Part shown: positions 1 through 12,000 of the stretch, piece after piece
Layout of the letters: the number at the start of each line of letters is the position of its first letter
Numbering within the stretch: the stretch's first letter is position 1
DNA from: Aurelia coerulea
Lineage: Eukaryota; Cnidaria; Scyphozoa; Semaeostomeae; Ulmaridae
NCBI GenBank assembly: GCA_039566865.1
Contig: CM076948.1
Coordinates: 27,646,001-27,710,000 of the forward strand
Length of the DNA stretch: 64,000 bases
Reading direction: 5' to 3'
Position numbers and translations under genes: made by a program
The notes under the pieces: model-generated
What the model was told of the DNA's origin: nothing
Databases searched by the model: none
What the model saw: the letters and a program-made list of their open reading frames with translations, nothing else

Positions 1-27
1 CTAATAATTCAATGTTTCATTCTTTAG

Positions 28-3000
28 ACTTCTTAGCTGTTGGCAGTGATTCTGGAAGGATGGTGATACTGGAATATAATCCAACAAAGAACTGTTTTGA
101 AAAGGTATGTAATGTATGAATGTATCACAATTCATGGTTGATATTTTTTTATACATAATTTATAGAAAGATAGAACACAACACGCCCAATCATCATATCA
201 TCATCATATCAGAATAGCAGCATGCTACCAAAAAGAATTATAAACAACTCTTACCACTATGGTTGCAGAAAATAGTAAACCTACTTCCTTGCCTCACTTC
301 AGCTGAAAGCTTGTTTGTAAGCCAGGAAACTGTTGCCCTTTTAGATTTTTGCACTCAAACTTTTTTGATGATGCAAAAAGAAAGACAGATATCAAACCTC
401 GAGATATCTCCCCTGGAGGAGTATTGCAATTTCAAATGCTGGTTTGGAACAAATTTGTAAGATACCATCAAAGGAAGTTGCCATAACATTCTTTATAATT
501 TGCAGGTTCATCAAGAGTCATTTGGTAAAAGTGGGTGCAGGAGAATTGTTCCAGGGCAGTATCTTGCTTGTGATCCAAAAGGGAGGGCCCTGATGATAGG
601 TAAGATTTTCAAAAAAGGTTTTTTAGAATTATGATTGTTTAGCTTTCCAGAATGTTGTATTGAAAGTGTGTTGAAATGATGATTATTCTTAGGACACCTC
701 TGAATTAATCTTTGATTAACGAAAGTTATCACCACTGATCAACATGCTTTTCTCTCTGTTAACTACCTATATGCATGGCCTCAGTTGGAAGAGGTTTGCT
801 TGAGGTGAGGTCTGCCAATCATTTATCCAGAGCATTAGTTAAGGTTCAAACTTATTCAAAGGTGAAATTCTATATCAAATCTCATATCGATGGACATTTT
901 TACCACAGTTGAAGGTTTTCTTGCTTCAGGGCCCTATGAAAGCCAGCATTCCCAATGAAAGCCAGAATTTTTGCTGAAGGGCTTCCCTCTCCAAATAAAA
1001 GATTGAAATATGATATGATATGCATATATTAGGTCTGGTTTGCATTCTTGCTAAGAATAAATACAACAAGGCAACAACATGAGTCAATGGAAATTGGCTT
1101 TCGTAGACTTAGAATTAAGAGCTAGTAGGATTGAAATTGAAACTGCCCTTTGAAGATTTTAGTTGGGCAAAATATCATGACTGATCTGCATAATACTTTT
1201 AACCCTTAGCATGCTGGTCGCTTTGTTGATTGCCCAACCTTTCCAGCTGAGCATTTTCGAAAAATTCCGTATTGAATCACCGAACAAATTTGTCAAAATT
1301 GTTTAGGGTCAAATCGATGTTTGACAAAAAAGTGAAGTATTGCAAGATTATAAAGCAAATTTTGGAGAATAAATAGATGAATAAATCTTTGTGATACAAA
1401 CGGTAAGTTTCACAGCATTTTGTGAGTAATGAGATCATAAATATTTCTGAAATTTCTCTGGTTTCCGCCGTTTCGCAGATAGCCGAAGAACGGAGCGCTT
1501 GCTGACTACTCGCCATTTTGAAAGTCATTGTGGCCTCAATTGGGGGCCAATCATATCAGAAAGAGGCTAGATCAAAAGAGAAGAGAACGGGCTTCAAAAT
1601 GGTACCAAAGATCAACACAAGACATGAGTTTCTACGAATCCGAAGCCGTAAAAATATTCATCGTCGCTGTCTTCATTCGTGCTTCTTCTTTGTCTTCACA
1701 CATCTCGAAAGGCTAATGGCGTGTCAGCTGATTCTTGGTAAATTTATAAAAACGTTGGAAGCTTTGAAGGCCTAACTTTTTGACATCAACGTAAAGCTTG
1801 TTTTGTATGCTGAAAGAAAAGTTCCCGTATGTTTATGTTTGTTCGCGTGCTCCCGCATAACCGCAGATTTCTTTGGCCTACCTGAAATGTGATATCTCGC
1901 CCGCAGTCGGAACAAAGGGGATAAATGTGTCGAGACATCTTTTAATACCTGTATAATTTGTATGTCATATTTTCAGGTGCAATGGAAAAACAGAAATTTG
2001 TGTACATAATGAACAGAGATGCAGCAGCGAGGTTAACAATCTCATCACCATTAGAAGCTCATAAAGGACACAATATTGTATTTCATATGATTGGCGTTGA
2101 TGTAGGGTTTGATAATCCAATGTTTGCTTGCCTTGAATTGGATTATGAAGAGGCTGACAATGACCACACTGGAGAAGCTGCACAGCAAGCACAACAAGTT
2201 CTCACATATTATGAATTAGATCTTGGATTAAATCATGTCGTAAGGAAATATAGTGAACCATTGGAAGAATTTGCTAACCTTCTAATTTCTGGTAAGTTTT
2301 CAGCACTTCTTTATTTTTGGCATATATATTTATTTTTTGTGGATGAGTCCAGATTTTTCTCAGACTACGAGTTGAGGGAAATGTGATTTGTTGAACAATA
2401 TTAGAGTGTTATTGTTGCAGCATAAATTTTTATTATTCTTGATAGCTTAAACCTAACTTGTCGCATTCAAACAAAATACCAGACTACTACAACCTGATGT
2501 GGTCACCATAAGCTGCATATTATGCAACTCATATTGTAAGGATGGTGATTTCCTTGGCTTGACAGAATGCCATAGGACTAAACAAGTCAGAATTATCCTG
2601 AAAGAATACAAATGGTTTGATGTTCCAAATATCAAGAGACACAAATCTATTCCTGTGCATACTGGGTAATAATAAAGGAATCTCACAAGTCTCCTGTATG
2701 CTCCTTTTAGTTCCTTGTGGACCTGATGGAACAAGTGGTGGTGTTCTGATTTGCTCTGAGAATTACATCACATTCAAGAATTTTGGAGATCAGAAAGACA
2801 TACGCTGCCCAATCCCAAGGAGAAAGGTTTGGATACATTTGATTTTCAAGATTGCAAAACTGATAATAAGATGCAAATGGCTTGATGTAACACAATTACT
2901 TTCTAAGGTTAATGCCCTGCAAGAGGAACAGAAGTGTTATCAAACAGCAGAATCATTACATTTTAGTTATGATCCAAAGTTGTATCAGTTAATTATAAAC

Positions 3001-6000
3001 AAATGTCATTGCTTTGACTTTGGCCCAAATACATTAGTTAGTAATAAGAATCATGGTTCCATATGTTTTTGTCATGACACTACTCACTTAAGCTGTTATT
3101 AGTTAGAGGCTATCTACCTTACCAGAAGGAGGCTAAATCAAAAGGGCAGCCCTCGCGCATCAAAATGAGATCTTTCGCAAGCTGATTGCTAGTGGAGAAC
3201 GTAATTTATCGAGAAAATAAAACAGATGAAAATTTCTAGAGAAAAATGAAAAACTACGCGAAGAATTCGGAGAAACTTGGATTGCCAATAAATCGTAAAA
3301 CTTCACTGTAAACCATGGTAAATTTTTGTCACGACAACACTAAATTCCCTGTTAAAAACATTGAGCAAAATATTTCCGCCTGTTTTGCATCCGATCGATC
3401 CACAGAGGGAAATAAAGTAGAGGAGGTTTCGGCCCATATCTTGGAAGTGAAAGTTTTGCTGGGCCCAAATTTGGGCCTGCAGCATGCTTAATAGAAAGGT
3501 ATAAGTTGCTAACATGCTGGAATGATGATTTAACTTAGGACACCTTCTGAACCACAATCTGATTACAAACAGTTACATTTTCTGATCAGCATTCAGGCAA
3601 CATACTTTCATTGCAATAAATCATCATTGTTCGTGTTTCTATTTTCGAATGACAGTTCAACTCTCTTATTTGAGCCCTTGAAATGGTTGCTATAGCCTCA
3701 AAGTATGTGTGTATGATGTTTGTTTCATAACTTGGGTTATTTTTCAATTGCCTTTCAGAATGACCTTGATGACCCAGAAAGGAGCATGATATTTGTCTGC
3801 AGTGCTACCTACAAAACAAAGGTACTTAGCAGAAAGACTTTTTGCTTGGTCTTAATTTTTGTTTCATTTCAGGTTGACTAAATTCTAATCATATGCTGCT
3901 TCGCAAGAAAAATTAAGAAAGAATTGGATCAAGTGTGAAAAGAGATATGCTAAAAATCCTCTTTCACTAAAGATGAGATTTTGATGTCATCTGTAATGTT
4001 GATTCTTTAAGGTCAATGTCCACTTGATGACAGTGAATTCAAGATTATTTTCTTAATGTCATTTTTGCTGAGTAACAATTTTTCCTCTTTTTTCAGAAAA
4101 TGTTCTTTTTCCTTGTGCAATCAGAGCAAGGAGATTTATTCAAAATAACTCTTGAAAGAGCAAGCTTCAAGGATCAAGATGATACAGATGTAAATAAGTA
4201 TTTCATCTTTTTTTTAATTTATACATATATTTTATGTTTGATATTACCGATTTCTACCTGAATAAATTAATGGCCAGTTATGTAAGACCTTTTGTAAATA
4301 CAGATGAAAAAGACATTCATTCATTCGCCCTAGGTCACTGAAGTTAAATCACTGAGGATAAAATACTTTGACACACTGCCAGTGGCTTCTTCTCTTTGTG
4401 TTTTGAAAACTGGTTTCTTGTTTGTTGGCACTGAGTTTGGAAACCAGTAAGTTTATCTTTCCAATTATACATTGCTATCATTTTTATGATCTAAAATTGT
4501 GTTTGATGCTTTGTTTGGATGCATGTTGAAATGATGATCATTCTTAGGACACCTCTGATCAAACAGTGATTAGCGAAAGTTATCACCACTGATCAGCATG
4601 CTTCTTCATTGTGTTACACAGGAGAACACAATCGCTTTTATTGCTGTTACCAATTAAAATACAAAATCAATTGTTGCTATTTTTACTCATTTGCAGAGTC
4701 ATTTGCAACACCAAATGTTGGAATGCTCTTTTCCAAAATCCCTCTTCACAGTGCGATATAAAATGCTCAATATCACGTAAGCAAGATGCTCCCACAGGCA
4801 ACTGAAATAAGTTTAAAGGCAGAAACACCGCAATACAACAAAAGCAACAGCAAATGGTTGAATTAATTTGATGCCAATATTTCGTCCTGTCAGATAGCTC
4901 AACTGAAATAACTTACGACCAGGACTGATAATGTAAATAAGTCTTATGTTAATGTGTACAAGGCCTGTACTGTACTATGCACAACCCTGTATCATAACTG
5001 ATCAATGCAAGTCTTGTCATGTTAATGTGTACAAGGCCTGTACTGTACTATGCACAACCCTGTATCATAACTGATCAATGCAATTATTTTTACTAGTGCT
5101 TTGTATCAAATTACCCATCTTGGAGATGATGACAATGAGCCAGAATTCACAAGCACAATGGCCGAACAATTAGAAGAGGGAACAACTTTCTTCTTTCAAC
5201 CAAGAGATTTGAAGAATCTTGTTCTCGTTGATGAAATGGAAAGTTTATCACCCATCATGCACTGCCAGGTAAATTTTCATCTGACTGTTTGAATCTTATC
5301 TGGCAGCCTCTAGAGGCTCTTTCCTCAGGCAGATTAACACTTTAGAGGTAGGAAGAATTACGTTTTGAGCAATGCTTGATATCTGTTTTCATGGAAGCAA
5401 TATACAATTTCATAAAAGATAGATTACTAATGCCATATTACTTATTTGTTTAAATTTTGTTAGAAAAAGAGCATGTTGAAATGATGATAATTCTTAGGAC
5501 ACCTTCTGAACCCTGTGATTAACAATAGTTATCATACCTGATCAACATGCTCAAGATTGAGGCAAGTGTGATTTCACCTCTTCAGATATTTTTGTCTCTC
5601 ACTTTTCTGATTGGTTTTGTTGCATGCAGATTGCAGATTTGGCCAATGAAGACACACCACAATTATACACAGCTTGTGGAAGAGGACCAAGATCTTCACT
5701 AAGAGTTTTAAGGCATGGTTTGGAGGTGAGGCATGGTTGATGTTCTTAGTTCTCTGTTATTCATACGTTAAATTTCAAGGTTTATATCTAACTCAATTGC
5801 ATAGATTAAATTATACGGGCCTAGGGAGAATCTCCAAAGTATCTGCCAAAATTAATCATCAAAGTGTATATCGCAGAAATATGCCATAATTTCATTGAGG
5901 TTAGGGTTAGAATACTGTTTAACCCTTAGCATGCTGCAGGCGAGATATCTCGACACATTAATCCCCTTTGTTCCGACTGCGGGCGAGATATCTCGACATT

Positions 6001-9000
6001 TCAGGCAGGCCAACGAAATCTGCGGTTATTGCGGGAGCACGCGAACAAACATAAACATACGGGAACTTTTTTTTCAGCGTACAAAACAAGCTCCACTTTG
6101 ATGTCAAAAAAGTTAGGCCTTCCTATTGCCGTTTTTTCATAGCATCGCTTCCAACGTTTTTATACATTTACCAAGAATCAGCTGACACGCCATTAACCTT
6201 TTGAGATGTATGAAGGTGAAGAATGAAGACAGCGACGATGAACATTTTTACGGCTTCAGATTTGTAGAAACTCGTGTCTTGTGTTGATCTTTGGTACCAT
6301 TTTGAAGCCCGTTCTCTTCTCTTTTGACATAGCCTCTTTCTGATATGATTGGCCCTCAATTGAGGCCACACCGACTTTCAAAATGGCGAGTGGTCAGCAA
6401 GAGCGCCGCTCTTCGCCACGGAGGAAACCAGAGCAATTTCAGAAATATTTATGATCTCATTACTCACAAAATACTGGGAAGCTTACCGTTTGTATCACAA
6501 AGATTTATTCACATATTTGTTCTCCAAAATTTGCTTTATAATCTTGCAATACTTCACTTTTTTGTCAAACATCGATTTGACCCAAAACAATTTGACAAAA
6601 GTTGTTCGGGGTTAACAACTATTCAAATACTGTTTCATATGTATGTGTTAACCTTTTCCTTCAAGCTTTGTTGACATGAGGAAAAACGAAGCAGACAAGA
6701 GAAACTTTTTACATTTACCTCAATAAAGTATGCTGTCATATGTAAGATATCTCAGATCTATCAAGGTTTAAATCTGCAGTGTTGAGCTGATGAAAGATCA
6801 TCTGAATGAGTCCCTCAAGACGCTGATTACTCAAACAGGATAAGGTACTGATCAACACTAGCAGTATTAAAAAGTTTACATACAGAACACCCTTGTTTCT
6901 CTTGTCTACCTGCTTTTTTATGTTTTTATCTTTTTTGTTGATAGGTATCAGAAATGGCCGTTTCAGAATTGCCAGGTAACCCAAATGCTGTATGGACTGT
7001 CAAGAAGACTTCTGCAGGTGACAACCTCTAAAAACTACTTGACTACACTTGACTATTTGCATGGTTTTCTTCCCTTTTGATCCCTATTTGATTTGAAGCA
7101 TGTTGAAATGAGGACATATCTTAGGACACCGCTGAATTAAACCATGATTAGCAAAAGTTATCACCACTGATCAACATGCTTAAAGAGAATCAACGGAGAT
7201 AAAAGCCCCGCGCGGAAGGAGTCTGGGTATTCTATTATTAGCCTATTGTATTTGATGATTTCGAGACGATCATGGATATTGTTTAGCAAGAGGAACAATA
7301 ACATGCGTAGGAGTTTTCAATGCCCTATTTATAGATGACCTCCTCTTAGCTCCGTTCATTCACTTTAACACATATCTATTTGTATTTCTTTTGTAGTTGT
7401 ATTGTGGTAGCTTGACACTCGTGTGCCTCAAACAGTGTAAAGGCTGATTTTCAGTCCGTGAAATTTTTTAAGTGGGCGGAAATTGTTTTGTTTGCAAGAT
7501 AAAATGTCGCTCTGAAATTGAATAGACAGAAGTTAGCCTTTAAGTGTGATAATGAATAAACTGCTTGCATTTTGTGCTGTTTACTAGCTTAATGATCATT
7601 AATGATTACTTAGAATGATCACTATAAGATCACGATTACCTTTAATTTGAGAAGGTTATGGCCAAGCCCAAGAGGAGAGAAAGTTTTATCTAAAATATTA
7701 AATCATAGCAACAAGTGATATGGCTCCTGTAGCCTGAGATGCATGATATTTATATTTTGCTCCTGCGATATGTACCAAGTTCTTATGTGTCATGTTTCAG
7801 ATGATTTTGATGCCTATATTGTGGTATCCTTCGTAAATGCTACTTTGGTGTTGAGTATTGGTGAGACAGTTGAAGAAGTTACAGACAGTGGATTTTTAGG
7901 AACAACACCCACCCTGACATGTTCATTGCTTGGAGAAGATGCTTTATTGCAGGTAGGATGAAAATTTGTAGTTGAATAATGAAAGGGCTGTGATAATGAA
8001 GTTTGATACTGCTCATCTTAATTAGATGAAATCTATCAAACAATGATCGTTGTCTAGATCTTTCCACTATCTGCTATGCATTATTAAGATCATTCATACC
8101 TGCAGGGTAAGTGGCCATGCAGCTTATACAGTTTCTGTTAGGTGATTTAAGTTAAGCTCGGTTGTGTGAGGTCAAAATCCAGATGTGTGATCTTCAAGAT
8201 GCCTGACTAAGCGACTCACTTCGCTGGCCTTCAGAAGCGATGCTAAACTAATGGGTGCCATGCCTGGATGCAGCAAGCGTAGTATGCCTAAATTAGCTTT
8301 AGATACCTAGAAATCTTTCCAGCCTAGTTCACATAAAGAATTAAATCAATCAGGATATGTGCGGTATATGCATTGAAAGGATGAACCATTATATAGATGA
8401 GTTTCAGTGATTACTCATACAGGATAAGGTACTGATCAATGCACTTTTTGATATAACATCATGATTAAAATGATTAATGATATAGCAGGACAATGGCTGT
8501 TCTGAATTTATTGAATTTAAATTTTTGATTGTCAGCTCAGAACACACTAGTGATCCAGCTTTTTGTTGTGTAAAACACTTGTTGAGACGTAAGATATGGT
8601 GCCAAATTTTTTTTGCAACCTATGATCATCATCATCAAATTACGCTATTACGTCAGTCCCTGACATTGCGAGCCTGATAATTCCACTCCAAGTGTTTCTA
8701 TTATTTGCTAGTTCCTTTAATTTGTTTGTGTCTTTTACATTCAGGCCTTGTTCTCCTAGATATTTATCGATGAGGCCTAACCAAGTGAGTTTTGGTTTGC
8801 CTTTGGGTTTCTTCACAGGTCTTAGTGCTTCATATAGGGCTCGTTTGGCTGGTGTTTCCTATGATATCTTTTTTTATGCTTGATACATCAAAACTTTTTA
8901 TTTGCAGATCTATCCAGATGGAATCAGACATATCCGATCAGATAAGAGGGTCAATGAATGGAAGACTCCTGGAAAGAAGAGCATCATCAAATGTGCTGTA

Positions 9001-12000
9001 AATGAAAGACAGGTAGGTTGATTATTTCATACAAAACTGTCTTGTTATATGTTACCTGAAGTGCTCCTCAAAAAATCACAGCACATTTTAACAAGCAGGA
9101 ATTTTAAAATTTTTTGTTCAGGATTTTTTGTGCTGAAATGATGACAAACTTTGGAGACCTTATGATGTCCATGATTATAAACCACTGCTACTTCTGATCA
9201 GTGCACAAAATCCATTAATCCATTCTGATAGATAATTAGTTCATGCAGTAAGTCTAGGATCTTTCTGTGTGTTTCTGAGTTAATTGTATGTTAATCAGCT
9301 GTGGTTTTGACAAATGTGAGCAAAAAAAATTTGTCATGTTAAAGTTCATGTGGTTATCCATCACTTTGATCCTGTATTCCCTTTGCAGATCGTTATTGCT
9401 TTGACTGGAAATGAACTTGTCTATTTCGAACTTGATCAGGTAAATTTTTTAAATACTTATTTTGAAAACTTAATAGCATAAGAAAGGTTTGTGCACATTT
9501 AATTGTACCAAATGACAAAATGCTCTGAAACATCCTTCTTTTAAAAGAAATCATAATCAGTAACTAGTGCTTGATTCTGTGGTTTATTACTACATGAAAT
9601 TGAAATAAACTTTGTGTGAGCCTGAGGCAATTTTCAGTGGCTTTTTACGAATTTAATGCCAAACAAGGATTCCAGGACAAATATACTACTGTATCATTGT
9701 TTGACCAGATTAAGGTGGCAGATAAAGATGTTTTGCTGCTTAGGATCATTGGGTGATAGCAGTAGAATCTACTGCTCTAAAATTGAAATTGTTTGCCAGC
9801 ATTCTTTAAATTTAGATCAGGCTGTCAAACTCTTTACCATTTTTGATTACAAAGTCCACTTTGTAATCTAAGAAGGGGCTTTGATGTCAGTCAGAAAGAA
9901 AGTAAGTAACCCACTTCCGTCACGCTCGTCAAAGCGATTGATTAACGTTTTATCTCTGCTAATTGGCACTGAAATAAAGAAAGCGCACATAAAGCGCATA
10001 CAGGACAGAAGTTTCCCGCGATCCTATAACAACATTTGACGTCGGCTTATTTCATGTTAGACAGATTTGACACCATAAGATGGATAAATCACCATGATGT
10101 TTACCCTGGCACAACAACAAATTTACCCAGAATTGGCACGTTCTTGACTTCATTAGCAGCTTAATTATGTCAAAACAATCGTTTTCTAGAACGAACGAAT
10201 CATTAGCCACTTATTGATAGTACTCATTATGCAAATAAGTCAACTTTAGAGGATGATGTAACTGGTGGCCTGCACAGAGGCTAGCATTCGCAGCATCACC
10301 GAAGATAGAAGGATCCCCCTCCTACACAGCTACAGAAAGGTGCAGAATCCCAGCAAACAATGGCGCCATTGACTGGGGGAAGGCACGAGATCACACTGAA
10401 CCAAAACATCTTCATGCATATCATTCTGCACAGAGGTTATCTTCATGACTGCTTGTCTCAAATTAGATGCCCGCGAATAGCAACAATTGAAACGTTCTGT
10501 AGGGTTCTGCATAAGTATTTTTGCGTTATCGTAAATCTCACATGACATCTCATTTGACACAGATGCACCAATAGTTTTGTGCGCGAACTAAGCAAACTAG
10601 GGGTAATGACTTTTGATTTTTGCGTATCATTCTCGTTTGACCTAAAGACCAAAATATTGCCTTTGAGGCGATTCTTGTCCTTATACAAGGCGCTCGATTT
10701 TCCATTGAAGGCGACTTTAGCAGCAACACTCATCTCTCTGACTGTAGCTAAAAACAGCATCTACGGTCATTTGGGGTTATGAAGAAATCAATATTCAGAT
10801 ATCCTTATGCTTGTTTAGCTCAGAACAGACTTTGTAATCATCCAAAAGGATCTTATGTTTGTATCTGCAGTCTCTAATTGTATATTAACTCATTGATCCC
10901 CAAACAAAAGTCCTATGCGCGATGCTTCAATCCCCATAAACAAAGCCCTCAAGACGGCCCTGTATCCCCACACTTACTCAACTTCCATGACATAATTTTG
11001 ATAACTATTTTTGAATCTCTTATATATAAAAAACAAGACTCGTTAGAAGAAAAGTTTCTGAAAATGAAAGCAGTTCTTTGTGTATTTTTCGTGTCAAATG
11101 ATCTGAATGATTCATTTATCATATTTACTTCTGGTGTTTATAATGTTTCAAACTTGGCAAGTTCATGAATATCAGCAGTCCGATATGCACTTTAGTATCT
11201 CAGCAATCTCCTTCAAACGCCATCTTGTGTTAGGCCCTATTACAATCTTTGGCCTTGCGTGGCCTGTCCGTTTCATCGCAATAATTTCATAAATTAATAA
11301 CCAACGGGCACACCAAATTAAAAAAGTCTACTTCATCTTTTCTAGAATCCAGATTATGAACATGACCAGATATAGTATTCTTCTGAAAGGGCAGGATTTT
11401 CATTTGTGAGAGCTCCGTAGTAGCCTGCCCTTCGCTCTCCTTCAGCATTTGCTTCCCTTCGTGGTAACCAGCGCGCTTCACCTCTCCTTCTCACTTGCCT
11501 CAAACAAACATTTTGTACGCTTTAATCTCCGAATAAACTCCACCTTCAGCTTCTAAAACCCCTCAAAACTTTAAGGATCGGAGAGCAGGAACGACGATAA
11601 AAAGAATCATGTTCATGTTTTGTTCTTTCTATTTCAAAGCCATATTATTTGATCATTTAAGACAAGTCCATTATTACATGAGAGACACAAATCAGGATAA
11701 ATATAAAGTTGACCATGAAGTTGACTTAAACCATATTATTTTTTTCCAAACGTTTCGTATCTACTCCAAGATCCATCATTAGCATGTAAAAGTGGGCGTG
11801 TATTGCCATGAAAAGGGTTTTGAGTTTCTTCGTTATTTTGATTTATTCTTAATTGCCAAACATACCTTACAATACACTTCATTATCAGGCAGGACAGTTG
11901 AATGAGTACACCGAACGTAAAGAGATGTCAGCAGATGTTGTTTGTATGGGACTTGGGCCAGTTCCTGCTGGAGAACAAAGATGTAGATTTTTAGCTGTTG

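Noticed and set aside
1277..1775. Short open frames as piggyBac transposase
   Set aside because: Frames are 60-85 codons, overlap on both strands, and show no DDD catalytic motif or C-terminal zinc-binding cysteines.
2617..3102. 161-codon open frame on +
   Set aside because: It is SF3B3 exon 2711-2826 with read-through of both flanking introns; the splice sites and protein similarity define a much shorter exon.
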